Source: Hermatobates lingyangjiaoensis
Taxonomy: Eukaryota; Arthropoda; Insecta; Hemiptera; Hermatobatidae
Assembly (NCBI GenBank): GCA_026182355.1
Contig: JAPFBL010000323.1
Span: 124,001 to 188,000, forward strand
Direction of reading: 5' to 3'
Length of the DNA: 64,000 nucleotides
A program made the translations under genes and the position numbers. The notes under the pieces were generated by a model that was not told where the DNA came from, ran no database searches, and saw nothing but the letters and a program-made list of their open reading frames with translations. This document shows positions 10,676 to 22,500 of this stretch, in pieces. Positions within the stretch are counted from its first letter, which is position 1. Each line of letters begins with the position of its first letter.

Positions 10676-10750
10676 TCTATCATCAGTTTTTTATCGCTTT
10701 TTTATCAGTTTTTTAATCAGTTTTTATCAGTTTTTTTATCAGTTTTTTAT
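10676..10750. repeat. ATCAGTTTTTT tandem repeat
   Basis: About six imperfect units of ATCAGTTTTTT, 11-13 bases each, followed by pyrimidine-rich low-complexity sequence to about 11130. Confidence 0.75.
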
Positions 10751-11361
10751 ACATACATTTGGTTATTGGGTACAAGAAATTCCCCTGGTTACAATTTAAT
10801 CAAATGACTTCCTGTATTTTTTAAATTTTATGTTTATTATATTTTTGTTTATTTCATTTTATTTATTTATTTTATTATATTTTTATTTTTTATTTATTTT
10901 TTTTATTTGTTATTTTATTATGTTACCATTTTTAGTTTCATTATGCCTTTTTTTAACTTTCTTTAACAATTTGGCTTTTTATTTTTTAACATTTTGCCAC
11001 TCTAGAGTTTAGTTTTTACGTTGATTTTTTCTACTGTATTTTGACTATTTCTCTCTTCATCATTATTTTTTAATTTTTAGTTTATAATTTTTCTTTTTTT
11101 TCTCTCCTGTTTTTCTTACATACAACTTTTATTATTTCATTTACTCACAGCTTAAACTGGTCCACGACGGTAAGGTGGCTGCACTGCGTGTCACTCTATA
11201 GGTGTTTGTATCGGTCGGTAGACGCGTTCACGTCTCCGCTACTTCGTTCCTTCTCCTTTTTCTTTTTCTGCTCTCCTGAAGACGGCAAGACACCAAAATG
11301 ATCGTAAATCGTGAATGTTAGTCCTCTTTTTTGTGTTCTCTAGTTGTAAATTTAATTATAT

Positions 11362-11655
11362 ATATACTTTTTCGTTGGAAATACGATCCAAAACGGACAA
11401 AAATAGTTCAATATAGACAAAGAAACATAGAGAAATCAAAAGAACACACTTACAGTCTCTAATTTTTGGTTTGAACCGTCTTCAGGAGAGATAAGAGAGG
11501 GAAACCAAGAGACGTCTCTGAACCAGTGCGCTTGGTTTCCCTCTCTTATCTCTCCTGAAGACGGTTCAAACCGAAAATTAGAGACTGTAAATGTGTTCTT
11601 TTGATTTCTCTATGTTTCTTTGTCTATATTAAACTATATATATATATACTTTTAC
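11362..11655. repeat. Family C hammerhead foldback
   Basis: Arms 11400-11513 and 11525-11640. The right core: CTGAAGA, C, GGTT-CA-AACC, GAA, AATT, A, then GAGA; TCTC lies directly before CTGAAGA, giving stem I. Tail TTTCTTTGTCTATATTAAAC runs into (TA)n. Confidence 0.85.
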
Positions 11656-12034
11656 GATGAAAAAATAGGTCTTCAAAGAAACCCACATTTAGCTGCTCAG
11701 AGCGCGTAGTCTAGTCTATCTGATCTTAAACTAAAGAGATAATGCTTTAATTAATTAACGAGTTCATCGTCTTTGAACTTATTTTTTATTTATTTTATTC
11801 TTTTATTAATATTATTTTTAGTTTTATTTATAGTTTTAATTTTTATCAAAGCTTAGTCTTCTTTCCTTTATTTATCCCTCATTTCTTTTTTTCTTATTCT
11901 CTTTCCTATGTTAAGTTTTTATTATTTATATTTAACCTTTTCTTCATTTTCACTTTCATTTTCTTACCTTATTCCTAGTTTATTTTTCTTACCTTACTTG
12001 AACGGGGCTCGCGTATAACAACACTGTTGGTCTC

Positions 12035-12425
12035 CAAGTTTATATTGATAAAAGTATCGACCGTAGAATAGAAGCAAAACTAAAGTTTATCAGGACTCGG
12101 TCAGTTCTTCAGGTTAAAATTAATTCTCATTTCCAACGTTTCAGTTTTTATTTAAAACCTTTTTCATAGGCCTACAAAACAGAGGACATATAAGAAATAA
12201 TTCAATCATTCAAAATTCAAACATTCATAAAAAGCGCAATTCGATACAAATAAGAAATTACAATAGAAATTTTGACAATAGGTTAGTGAGAGAATTTACA
12301 GAAGTATAACATTTTTAAAACAGAAAAACTAAGTATTACATTACAGATTTTTTTAAAAGAAAAATATAGTGTGTGGATTTTTATAACGACTGTCTAGTTT
12401 GAATGAACACATGACACTAAACTGA
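12035..12425 (-). repeat. Family G half-unit (PLE 5' region)
   Basis: Single arm from ATTGATAAAAGTATCGACC to beyond AAAACTAAGTATTACATTAC. Minus strand has GGTTTT-AAATA-AAAACC, then AAACGTT (GAA drifted to TGAA), with CCTATGAAA upstream. The same inner sequence precedes the RT at 56110-56200, tying family G to a PLE. Confidence 0.75.
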
Positions 12426-12639
12426 AAAACAAGCAAGGCAACCAAAAAGTCACTAATACAATTTTGCTTAAAACTTTATGTTTAAACAGCTAGCCTTGAA
12501 TGCTCTGTAAGAGGTATCCTCGCAGAATTATTTTGTAATATTGTGCTTGTCTGTTTGAAAATAATGTTTTATGGTCTTACTAATTAATAATATGTAATTA
12601 TGATTAAACAACACATGTTTGTTTAAAAAAAAATAATCT

Positions 12640-14012
12640 ATAGTGACCTACACTCAACTCTACTATAAGTAAACTTAATATCAAACTTCTTGGGTATATA
12701 ATATATAATGCCTCATTTGAGCATAATATAATCGTCTCAATGGGAGATGTTTATTAGTCTTTCATTCCTGAGGTAGTACAGATAGTGATCCACTTATCAA
12801 TATATAAGCCTTTTTTGTATGTCACACCATTAATGGATATACAATCATTAGTATAACTACAGCAGTAATAACATTATGAGTAGCCAAATTGAAAATTTCC
12901 TTATACAAAATAATTTCCTACAAGAGAGCATGGCTTTTGCTCCAATAGTCACTAGATCTCTTACATAGATTATCTGACATTCTACATTTAATACTAAAGA
13001 CAAATTTTCCCATTTAGAACTTGAAAATATTTTAAGTATTTTAAATACATTGATAATAAATAAATAAATAAATTTCAGAAAATAAAGTTTTTCTCTGAAA
13101 TTTCAAAAACATGTAAGAACAAATGTCGTTTTCAGATAATTTTTAATTTAAGATGTAGGATAATTTAATTTATTATTTTTAAAAGAATATTTTTTTAATT
13201 TTAAATAATGTTCTATATGTTTGGTCTTTTATCAAATTATTATACTAGGAATTTTATGGCCTGATAGAGTTTTTTAAACTCACTTTTCTTTCCCTTTGTC
13301 AAAAGCCATAAAAAAAGTAAATAAGTTTTTTATTCTTAATTTTGTGTTCCATTTTTGGTCAAATTTTCATGTTTTTTTAATGAGCTGTTTAGCGTCCAAA
13401 AATCATTTTCTAAATATAGAAACTCTACTGTAACGCCCCTTTGAAGAATGTAATTTTGAAACTAATTATCTCAACTCATCCTCCACATAACGTTCTATTT
13501 TTAGGTGTAGTTTCATTTTGATTCGTCAAACGGTATGGCTTGTATCGCTCTCATAAGCTTTGAGATTGAATTATAAGTCGAAGTTTTTACATTTTATTGA
13601 AAAAAAAAATATTTGCTGTTGTTTTAAAAATCTGAATATATTTTTCGTTTATTGCATTTGTAACCTAAAGATAAGTAACCTAAAATTTCAAAACTCTGGA
13701 ATTAGCAGTTTTTTAAGAGGAAAAAATGTTGTCTAAAATAGGTTTTTGGCAAAAGAAGTGACTTTCATGTCATACATAATTCCTAAAACAATAGGGATCA
13801 TCTACACTATGGGACCCATTTTTGTGTAAAATATCAACTAGATCCATCAAAGATTTTGGACCGTACTGTGGAACAAGCAATGCTAACACACACACACACA
13901 CAGACATCATCGAAGAAACATCGTAAAAACTTCCGGGACCTCAAATCGTATAATGCCATCAAAATTTGGAGATCGAATTTTTTCACGATCACTATACTTT
14001 ATTTAAAGTAAA
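12640..14012 (+). repeat. Long non-coding repeat R1, copy 1
   Basis: About 1.4 kb with a diverged inverted copy at 20492-22150 and a partial one at 32390-32770. Ends resemble CACTCAACTCTACTATAAG on the left and CACTATACTTT on the right. Contains an (AC)n run (13888-13904) and no long ORF. Shared blocks include TCATTCCTGAGGTAGTACA. It is probably a non-autonomous transposon; its class is unknown. Confidence 0.7.
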
Positions 14013-14369
14013 GTAAAAAGCAATAACACCGACTATTTTATGGTTATTTTGTGGTTTTCTTTTTACTGTATTTTTAGTGTTGGATGGTTTGTTTTTTTTT
14101 TGTTTCTGTTGGTTGATATTCCGTAAATGTATTTGTTTTGCACTACATATGTCGTTAATAAATTGTTTTTAGCCTTGAAAATACCACGCACTGGTTCAAA
14201 GACGATTCGAGATTAACAGTGTTGTCGCATACGCGCGCGGTCGCAGAGAATAAGGTAGACAAGAGTCAATTTATAATTAAATTAAAAAATATGAAAAAAA
14301 TCCATATAAATAAAAGAAAGGTTTTATCTGTATATTGCTTAAAACTGACTCATTTCAAGTTATCTTTAT

Positions 14370-14700
14370 GTTTCATACATTAGAGAAACCGAATCCACCC
14401 TCAGAAAAATTTTTGTTTGTCGGGTTGTCCCCAATCTTTCGTCACAAGTAAACTCAGCCACCATAAGACATATCAAGCTGAAACTTTGACAGTAGATTTG
14501 TATTTATCTAACTTAAAATCTAAGTTTTGAATGGATAGTAAATTCAACGTATAAGCGAAGTTATGGGCTTTTAAGCACAAACTTTGTCAGTAGATTTGTG
14601 TATATCTAACTTAAAATGTAAGTTTTATATGGATTGGAAATTCAACGTAGAAGCAAAGTTATGGACTTTTAAGCTGTCTTTGGCTAACTTCAAGACATGT
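14370..14700 (+). repeat. Repeat R2, copy 1
   Basis: Shares GAAACTTTGACAGTAGATTT, GCCACCATAAGACATA and TCAACGTA..AGCGAAGTTAT with an inverted copy at 48640-48975. Within it the block CTTTGACAGTAGATTTG is itself repeated (14487 and 14580). It lies just before a Helitron helicase end, so it may be internal sequence of the same element. Confidence 0.6.
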
Positions 14701-14781
14701 TTATTTTGAAAATATACAGTTATATCAAGTAGGTATTGTTAGTTAATTTCAATTTCATTTTCAATTAAATTCCCAGGAAGA

Positions 14782-15432
14782 AATTATGGACAATGTCTTT
14801 TTCCCGAAGTTCAAGACCTGCCATCTATTCAGAATAACTGGCTTTATGAACGAGAAAATCTCACTCCTACAAATGAGCAGGCAAGAATAATGAATAAACA
14901 AGTTCTTGCACTATATCAAGCTGAGGAAAGAACTTATAAGTCAGTAAACAGAGTGATTAGTGATGAGGAAGCAGTTCATTATCCAACCGGATTTCTTGAC
15001 TTCGTGTGTGCTCCTGGACTGTCTGCTCATGACATAAAATTTAAAGTAGAGGCACCAATCATGCAGTTACGGAACTTGAGTGCCCCAAAAATGTGCAACG
15101 GGACACGCCTCCGAATTCGTACTTTACACAGATACGTCATAGAGGATGATATCATGACTTGATGTGGTACTGGGGAGTCAGTGTTTATACCAGCAACTGT
15201 CCCTTTAAACCAGCATCTGTTTCTCAATACAGTAAATACTCTATCTACGGCAGGAATAGAAGTGCGTGAGAACAAGTGTTTCTCACATAGTGAACTGTAT
15301 GTTGCTTGCTCAAGAGTCAGAGGTTACAACTTTCTGTTCTTCCATGGACCTGAAGGACAGACAGCTAATGTGGTGTATACAGATGCATTACATAACACTG
15401 TGATAATAACTATATTTTTTCCTATTCTATAA
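14782..15432 (+). pseudogene. Helitron helicase C-terminal fragment (broken)
   Basis: The reading frame gives NYGQCLFPEVQD, WLYERENLTPTN, AVHYPTGFLDFV, KVEAPIMQLRNL and CNGTRLRIRTLHRYVIE. These are in the order found at the end of Pif1-like Helitron helicases, which unwind DNA during rolling-circle transposition. A TGA at 15160 interrupts the frame where the family usually continues with a Gly-rich turn. The same frame then resumes with TGESVFIPATVPL and FSHSELYVACSRVRGYN and ends in NVVYTDAL. The segment between VPL and FSHS is shortened and lacks the usual AMTINKxQGQ motif, so a helicase motif is deleted. No Rep domain lies upstream within the window. Confidence 0.85.
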
Positions 15433-15439
15433 ATTTTCT

Positions 15440-15860
15440 AATAATATTTTGAAACACCACACATCTCTCTGAATTTTTGTAAAATATCGGTTAAAGACTA
15501 GTATATTTTCTATAAAATAATTTCTCTTATAACTAGTTTTTTTGAATATTTTGCTATATATTTTTTATATCTTATATAGCTTGTGGCTTTTACTGATTTT
15601 GTATGGGACTTCTCAATGAATAAATGATTAATGCTCCCAATTTTGTTTATTAGTACGATAAACACAAAGAGTACGACTCTTTACTTGCACACAAATAGCT
15701 CCATAAATGCCAATCGTAGTACGATAAGTATGATTAACATCATTACGCAACGCTTACAGCCAATATGGGAATGAAACATACATTTCTAAGCACTCTGGCC
15801 CATTTAGTTTGAGAATATACACCATTATATAGACCAGTTCCTGTTTAACAGCCAAGCAAA
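15440..15860. other. No gene recognised
   Basis: AT-rich sequence after the Helitron fragment. It may hold the Helitron 3' end, but I could not identify a terminal hairpin with CTRR. Confidence 0.3.
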
Positions 15861-15864
15861 AATG

Positions 15865-15954
15865 ATCTTCTTTTCCTTCTCCTGATGACGACAAAGTCAA
15901 AATATTGATGTGAGTTGTGTGTTGTTTCTGCATGTTCATTTCTTGTAATCGTTG

Positions 15955-15985
<31 letters not shown>
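15865..15985 (+). repeat. Family D-like solo copy and (TA)n
   Basis: Core at 15880-15907: CTGATGA, C, GAC-AAA-GTC, then AAA instead of GAA, ATAT, T, followed by GATGTGAGT. The GAA change would disable a hammerhead. A (TA)n run at 15955-15981 ends the copy. Confidence 0.6.
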
Positions 15986-15988
<3 letters not shown>

Positions 15989-16099
15989 CGATGTTGACCA
16001 ATGGGAGTAGAGTTACAGGTCCATGCGTAAGGTCCCAGTTGCCCGCTGCTCAGCAAAAAGCCTTTGCGTTCTGCCAATAGGTATAGAGGTTGCACAGTC

Positions 16100-16298
16100 C
16101 CTCTGTGTTAAATGATGTTTGGCAGAAAACATTAGCCTCACTTTACAGTGAACTCCTGTTCCCTCTCTATTTTTGATTTTTGTGGTGGTTGGGTGTTGTT
16201 GTTGTTTACTATTTTCTGTTACGGATATTGCTAGATTTGATCCAACGTCTGGGCCATTTCCTAATCATATTCCTTTCCCCGGACAACTCATAGAAAAC

Positions 16299-16331
<33 letters not shown>

Positions 16332-16935
16332 GCTCTCGTCGAATATTTCTAAAACCTAGAAATTTTGATAACAGATAGACTAACAATTTGATGATATAAT
16401 AACTTAATTATTTTATATGATCTACATGTTTCTCAATTTTAGAAGTTTCCCAAACATTAGATTATCGTTTCTCAATAATATATGTGCTATACTTTTTATT
16501 AGCATTTATAGTTTTTGTTTACCCTCTTTAAGAAATATAAATTAATGAATGTATTATAGCTGTGTGGGGGGGGGGGGGGGACTAAATATCGAATTTTCAA
16601 CAGAAATACAGTTCGTGAATAAAAAGGATTTATAGTGGTGGGTAAAGATTCACGGAATTTGCGGTATCGGGATTGGATTTCTTCGTGGATTAAAGGGATT
16701 TTCAGATCGTTATGAATGGTGTCGTTAGAAACATAAAAGGGAGCTTACACAATTTTACGAAAGATTCTGGATTGTGCTGTTTGGATTCATTGAATGTTTG
16801 AACGCTTCGTTGATCCCTAGATTTCGAGTCTGTAATTCCAGATCGGTTTAAGTATTGCAGTGTATATCAGTCTTTTGTTCTGTTAAGTCAAAATTTGATG
16901 TTTATGTCAGGTGTTGATAAAGATTTCGGAACGCA
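16100..16935. other. No gene recognised; (TA)n and (G)n runs
   Basis: TA run at 16300-16332 and an 18-base G run at 16563-16580. No exon or repeat family seen. Confidence 0.4.
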
Positions 16936-16937
16936 CT

Positions 16938-17015
16938 AGTAAAGAGGTTCCCAAAGTGAGCTCCGCGGAACCCAGGGGTTCCTTAACGGACTGTCTGAGG
17001 TTCCATGAAAAATAT
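16938..17015 (+). repeat. hAT-like terminal fragment
   Basis: GAGGTTCCCAAAGTGAGCTC, CGCGGAACCCAGGGGTTCC: a recurrent GGTTCCCAAA-type end of hAT-family elements. The opposite end was not found. Confidence 0.45.
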
Positions 17016-17837
17016 TTAGTAAAAACATTTTTCTAAAAAAATTTTTGTGGGTATGGATTTATTCTATATTTCTTGGGAATCATGAAACCGAATAATGTTC
17101 ATATCTACATTTACCCATAAGTAGAAGTGGTCAAAATTTTATTCATATTTAGTATGAATCACTAGTCAGTTTTTGGAACTAACTGATTCCCGAATTTCTT
17201 GCTATTGCAAAAGTAGTACTTCACACATTGCTGCCATTTCCCTCTACCTACTTATGTGAAACTCGATTTTCCCTTTAAACTGCCATAGAAACCAAATACC
17301 GAAGTAGACTTAATGCTGGGGCTAACTTGAGAATCAAACTCTCAACTATAAAGCCAAAAATAATTAGAAAACAAACTCTTGTGTTAAAATTGCTAGTAAT
17401 TCTGTTTCATGTGTTATACACTTGTGGAAAATATGAAAATTAAAATCTTTTAATTTTGAATTTTTATTCGAAAAATACACATTGTAGTAATATTACTTTT
17501 TTAATTGTTTTTAAACATACATACTATTTAAAAAGGCATATGAAAATATTTATATTATGATTGTATAAAATTATTAGAATATGGAGTTCCCGGGAAAGTT
17601 ATTGGAACCAAAAAGAGTAGTTCCTCGTCGAAAAAAGTTTGAAAGATTTTGTACTAGTGTATGATGCAACCCTGTCATGCGAAGAGTTGTCTGTCGAGCA
17701 GCTTCGATTGTAATAACTGAATGGATGATTGAATTGGTTTAAAGTGAAGCATACATTGAAGAACGGAAGCCATATTCCATACAACAACAATTGAAAAGGA
17801 GTAGTTAAATGGATGTGGGAGCAAAGGTGGAAATTAT

Positions 17838-17883
<46 letters not shown>

Positions 17884-17892
17884 GAGAGAGAG
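17838..17892. repeat. (GA)n microsatellite
   Basis: Uninterrupted AG repeat, with a short CAGACAGA interruption near 17873. Confidence 0.9.
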
Positions 17893-18539
17893 AATTATTT
17901 AATTGTGCCGGTGAAGCGTTCGTTGAAAGTGAATTGGATTCAATTGGTCCAAGAATGCGGTGAATGGGGCCCCCCTGTTCGACGAGTGGCCTTAATGCAG
18001 AGTATTAGTGGTGCTTTTGAGCATGATCCCAGCCGTTGTGTCACGTTGTCAACTTCCTCTTCTTTTAGATCGCAAAGCAACCGACATCATACTTAAAACC
18101 AACCATAAATATTATTCAAACAACTTTGCTAGTGTAGTTTACACAACCAATTTGACTTGATTATCATCCAACCTTGGGGGGGAGGGGGGATGATAGCCGG
18201 AGCGCTTAGTCGGAGCCCGGAGCCATCAACTTATCGCTTCCTCCAGTTCATTTTTATCATTTAAAAGACCCTAATTAATTATTTCATTAAATAAACTTTA
18301 AAACTTCGAAAAAAAAATGAACTTTTCAAGCTGTTTAAATCCATTTCTGATATTTTTAGGATGATGTGCGTATGTGTTTCAAAGAAACAGAAAAGAATAA
18401 ACACAATAAATAAGAAATGAAACCAATTTAAAAAAAAAACCAAACTACAAAAAAAGAAAAAGTAAAACAATGATTTTTGGGTGCTCCGGGCGTTATGTTC
18501 ACCTTGCATCTAATGGCCGGAGCACAGAAAAAAACATAT

Positions 18540-18796
18540 GCAAGACAATTATAACCGAGAGATGCTGGTTACAAATACCAAAAATAATAAAAAAAGAAAG
18601 TAACAACCATAAACTGAGAATTTTAGAGACTATATTAATCCAAAAACTGAAGCCACTCCTCAATATTCATGTAGAAAACAGTAGCAGTATTTTGAGGCTG
18701 TTTAATACACATCAAGAGCACCCAGAAACCCTTGCAGGTAGTCACTCAGGCCAAGAGGCCACTCACCCCACAAGGTTAACGCCCAGCTTTTCTTAA
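18540..18796 (+). pseudogene. PLE GIY-YIG C-terminal fragment
   Basis: The frame shows KKESNNHKLRILETILIQ, then KPLLNIH and SSILRLF. It parallels the C-terminal half of the GIY-YIG endonuclease in the PLE at 53389-55507 (RNNVKLQILEALIIQ, KQPAINIQ, CRILKLF). The catalytic GIY-YIG half is absent or unrecognisable, so this is a remnant. Confidence 0.7.
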
Positions 18797-19045
18797 ACTT
18801 TTTTTTTTAAAAGGGGATTGTATTTTTTTAAGTTTATTTTATTTTTAAAAGTTTATTATATTTGTTGTATAGCTAGTTAATTTAAATGTTTTTTCATGAT
18901 TTGAATTATGCGTTTTTTTTAAAAAAAATAAATTTTATTATTAAATAATTTTTTAAATTATTTTTTTTAAATATTTTTTTAAAAAAATAATTAAAAAATA
19001 ATTTAATAAAAAAAATAATAATTTGATAAAAAGAAATAATTAATT
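18785..19045. repeat. AT low-complexity, locally palindromic
   Basis: Runs of T and A with mirror-like segments (TTTTTTTTAAAAAAAATAAA near 18915). No coding. Confidence 0.7.
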
Positions 19046-19304
19046 AACCTTTGGTTTTCTTTGATGGTGACTGTATATGTATACGAGTACTGTAATAAGA
19101 TGTAAGTCTGGGACTAATAACAGTCTAGAATTAGATCCTTGATTGTAATTCCATGAAATAAATATTCTGACAACCATCTAGAATTTTGAAGGTTAACAGA
19201 TTATCAACTGCAAACGGGGAGGGGGGGGGGGAATTTAAGATTTGTCACTGAATTACTTCGTCAAGTTTTTATAGTTTTGATATTGATAATATCCAAAAAT
19301 TTCG

Positions 19305-19855
19305 GGTAAAGTGATACATAATATTAGAAGTATAATCACCGTCTTACCTCGTACAAGGGGGCCAGGCTAGCTCAGTGGTTACGTGCTCGCCTGTGAACCG
19401 GGGTTCGATCCTCACCTGGCCCTCAATTTATTCATGCGGGAGGTGAATAAATCTGAGCGCGTCGTTCCTCGGAGAAGGACGTTAAACCGTCGGTCCCGAG
19501 CCTGTACAATGTCAGGTACTCGTTAAAGATCCCTACTCTAAATACATTTGAGTTAGGCAAAATTTAGTACTCCCACTGTAGAATCAATCTTTATTGTGTG
19601 GTATCACAAAGGGCCAATGCTTGGCCTACGTGTGTTCTCTTGTGGAACTGCCACTGCGACCTAACCTAACCTAACCTACCTCGTACAATGCTGCTATAGC
19701 TCTCTGAACTGTTTCAGGTGTCACCCATTTTCAACAAGAATAGATCTGGGTGAATCTGGGTAGTTGAAGATGGGTGACGCTTGAAACCGGTCAGAGAGCT
19801 ACAGCAGCATTGTACGAGGTAAGACGGTATATTATACTTCTAATATCAACAATAC
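19305..19855. repeat. Family M hammerhead-like foldback, split by a SINE
   Basis: Arms are 19315-19356 plus 19689-19735 (left) and 19765-19850 (right); joined across the SINE, the left arm complements the right through GTCTTACCTCGTACAA and GCTGCTATAGCTCTCTGA. The minus core at 19711-19735 reads TTGAAAA, T, GGGT-GAC-ACCT, GAA, then ACAGTT. The right copy has TTGAAGA, T and palindrome ACCGGT followed by C, but a changed stem. Confidence 0.65.
19357..19677 (+). repeat. tRNA-derived SINE, subfamily S1, with target-site duplication
   Basis: 5' tRNA-like head with A box TAGCTCAGTGGTTACG (19368) and B box GGTTCGATCC (19402). The body includes AGGACGTTAAACCGTC and ATTTGAGTTAGGCAAAATTT. The 3' tail is (CCTAA)n. 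The 11-base duplication ACCTCGTACAA is at 19346-19356 and 19678-19688. Confidence 0.92.
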
Positions 19856-20099
19856 TAACCTCTCTGGTAACAACGAAATGCATGATTCACTTCAAAATGT
19901 TCCTATTACAATAAAAACAATATATTACAGTTAAATGTAAGGTGCTGTTTATTTTTTTTCTACCTTTCTTGTTAATACGAATGCAGTGTAGCGCAGAGGT
20001 ATACATATAACAATGTTATAGTTGTTGTTTTAAGTTGGGGGCAGGGGGATAGTTTCTTCTTCCTCAGGGGGTAGACCAGATGAGACTTATTCCTAATGT

Positions 20100-20424
20100 T
20101 TGATGGGGGGGGGGGGGGGGGGGCAAGTTAGGCAAGGTGATTGCCTCTGGACTGATAGCTTCAAGGTTCAATACCCACTCTGGCCATTGATTTATTCACG
20201 TGGCAGGTGAGTCTGCACTCGGAGAAGACGCTAAACTGTCAGTCCCAAAGCCTGTACGATTTCAGATACTCGTTGAAGACTCTATTCGAAATACACTTGA
20301 GTTATACTATAGTATACTGTATAACATACTATACACTAAATAGTACACTACACTATATATTTATGCTATACTATATTTTTATACTACATGGTATACTATA
20401 CTATCACTGCAACCTAACCTAACT
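20100..20424 (+). repeat. S1 SINE, diverged, with TATACTA insertion
   Basis: Starts after a G run (20105-20123). B box drifted to GGTTCAATAC. The body to TTGAGTTATAC is kept; the middle of the 3' half is replaced by repeats of ACTATACTATA. Tail AACCTAACCTAACTTAAC. Confidence 0.8.
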
Positions 20425-20491
20425 TAACAATGTTCAAGTCGTCAATGATAATATTCGTGGGTGTTCATAGCATCCCAAAGCATGTGTTGGA

Positions 20492-22150
20492 TTTTTACTT
20501 TACTATAAGTAAAGTATAGTGATCGTGAAAAAATTCGATCTCGAGATTTTGACGGAATTACATGTTTTGAGGTCCCAGAAGTCGTTTTATGACGTTTTTC
20601 CGATGATGTCTGTGTGTGTGGGTGGGTGGGTGGGGGTGGTGGGTGGGTGGGTGGGTGCGTGGGTGGGTGCGTGTGTTAGCATTGCTTGTTACCACGCTAC
20701 GGTCCAGAATCTTTGATGGATCAAGTTGATATTTTACACAAAAATGGGCCCCATTTAGACGAAGATCCCTATTGTTTGGGAAGAATTATGCATGATGGGA
20801 AAGTCACTTTTTTTGCCAAAAACCGTTTTTTTTAAAACATTTATTTCTCCTAAACTAATAACCCTAGAGTTTTGAAATTTTGACATTATCTTTGAAGTTA
20901 CAAATGCAACAAACGAAAAATATATTCAGAATATTAAAACAACAGGAAATTTTTTTTTTCAATAAAATGTAAAAATTTTGACTTATAATTCAATCTCAAA
21001 CCTTGTGAGAGCGATACAAGCCATACTGTTTGACGGACAAGAATGAAACTATGCCTACAAATAGAACATTATATGGCAAATGAATTGAGATATTTTTTTC
21101 TAAAATTACTTTAGCTAAAGGGGCGTTACAGTACGATTTGTGTTTTCAGAAAATGATTTTTTGACGCTAAACGGCTTGTTAAAAAAAAATGAAAATTTGA
21201 CCAAAAATGGAACAATAAATTAGGAATTCACAAAAAAAAATTTATGAAGTTTCAATTACGGGAAAGAGCAATAACGATATAAAAACTGTTTGTTTATTCT
21301 AGACTAAGAGATCACCTGCTATACTTGTCGAATTTTTTGTATTTTTTTAAATTGTTTACATTGACTTGGAAATTTTTTGAGCGAATCCACTGAGATAAAA
21401 TTGATGTTTCTAATGGAAAAATGAAAATATATTATTGACTTATAAGAGATGTAAGAGGAATAATATTGTGCAGGTAAATGATAACACTCATTAAGAAAAA
21501 AAACGTATATATGTTATTTGACAAAGGGGAAGGAAAATGATCTTATTAAATACTAAGAAGCCATAAAATTTCCAGTATAATAATTCTGTTAAAAACCAAA
21601 AATGTAAAAGATAATTCAAAATATAAATCTTTCGTTTAGTGATTAATAACTGTAATTATCGTACATCTTTAATTAACAAATCACCTTAAAACAACATTTT
21701 CTTCGATGTTTAAGAAGTTTTTCAGAGAAAAAAAGAGTATTTTACTGTTTTAAATTTGAAAATTTTACTTTAATATTCAATGTAATTAATTTTCAATGTC
21801 AATTAAACGGTGTAAGAAATCTACTGGCTATTTGAACAATAGCCATGTTCTCTTGTAGGATACTATTTCGTTTCAAGAAATGTTCACTTTGGTTTTTCAA
21901 AAATGTTATTACTGCTGTAATTATACTAATGAAATTATTTGCAAATAATAAATTATTTGTGATGTACAAAAATAAGCTTATAAATTGATATGTCCTTCAA
22001 TCACTATCTGTACTACCTCAGGAATGACAGGCTAATAATTATATCCCATTTAGATGTTTACGTTATGCTTAAATGAGACGTTATGTTTTATATACTCAAG
22101 AAATTTGACATTAAGTTACTTATAGTAAAGTAGAGTGTAGGCCACTCCAG
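20492..22150 (-). repeat. Long non-coding repeat R1, copy 2 (inverted)
   Basis: Reverse-oriented counterpart of 12640-14012, about 1.6 kb. Shared text includes the CACTATACTTTAC end, the GATGATGTCTGTGTGTG segment and TACTACCTCAGGAATGA. It holds a GGGT/GGGTGC microsatellite at 20612-20682. Confidence 0.75.
20612..20682. repeat. (GGGT)n microsatellite
   Basis: Irregular GGGT and GTGGGT repeats at the position of an (AC)n run in R1 copy 1. Confidence 0.85.
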
Positions 22151-22500
22151 ATTTTTTTTTATTGTTTAAACCGATCCCCTATCGTTTTTAACCCGATAGG
22201 GGATCGGTTTTAACCCGATACGGTTTTAAAGACCCTTTACGGTCTTTTTGTTTGATGGGTGATTCTACATTGGTGTCTCAAAATTTTGCATAACTCAAGT
22301 GTATTTAGAATAGGGATCCTTAGGAAGTGGCTGACATTGTACAGGCTCGGGACCGACTGCCTAACGTCCTTCTCCGAGGGACGACGTACTCAGATTTAAT
22401 CACCTCCCACGTGAATAAATCGAGGGCCAAGGTGGGTATTGAACCGTGCAGCTACCAGTTCAGAGGCGAGTATGTTAACCACTAAGCTAACCTTAGCTTA
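22150..22500 (-). repeat. tRNA-derived SINE, subfamily S2
   Basis: On the minus strand the head (AGCTTAGTGGTTAAC, then GTTCAATACCCAC) and body (GACGTTAGGCAGTCGGTC) match S1. The 3' end differs: GATTCACCCATCAAACAAAA, then a hairpin of CCGATCCCCTATCGGG type and an A/T tail. Confidence 0.8.

Noticed and set aside
17809..18096. Frame with a long Arg-Glu repeat
   Set aside because: It is a (GA)n microsatellite read as protein, without exon context.
19357..19430. Possible functional tRNA gene
   Set aside because: A and B boxes are present, but the body, the CCTAA tail and the target-site duplication show a SINE.
19621..19680. Interstitial telomere repeat (CCTAA)n
   Set aside because: Only three units, and they form the tail of a SINE in several copies.
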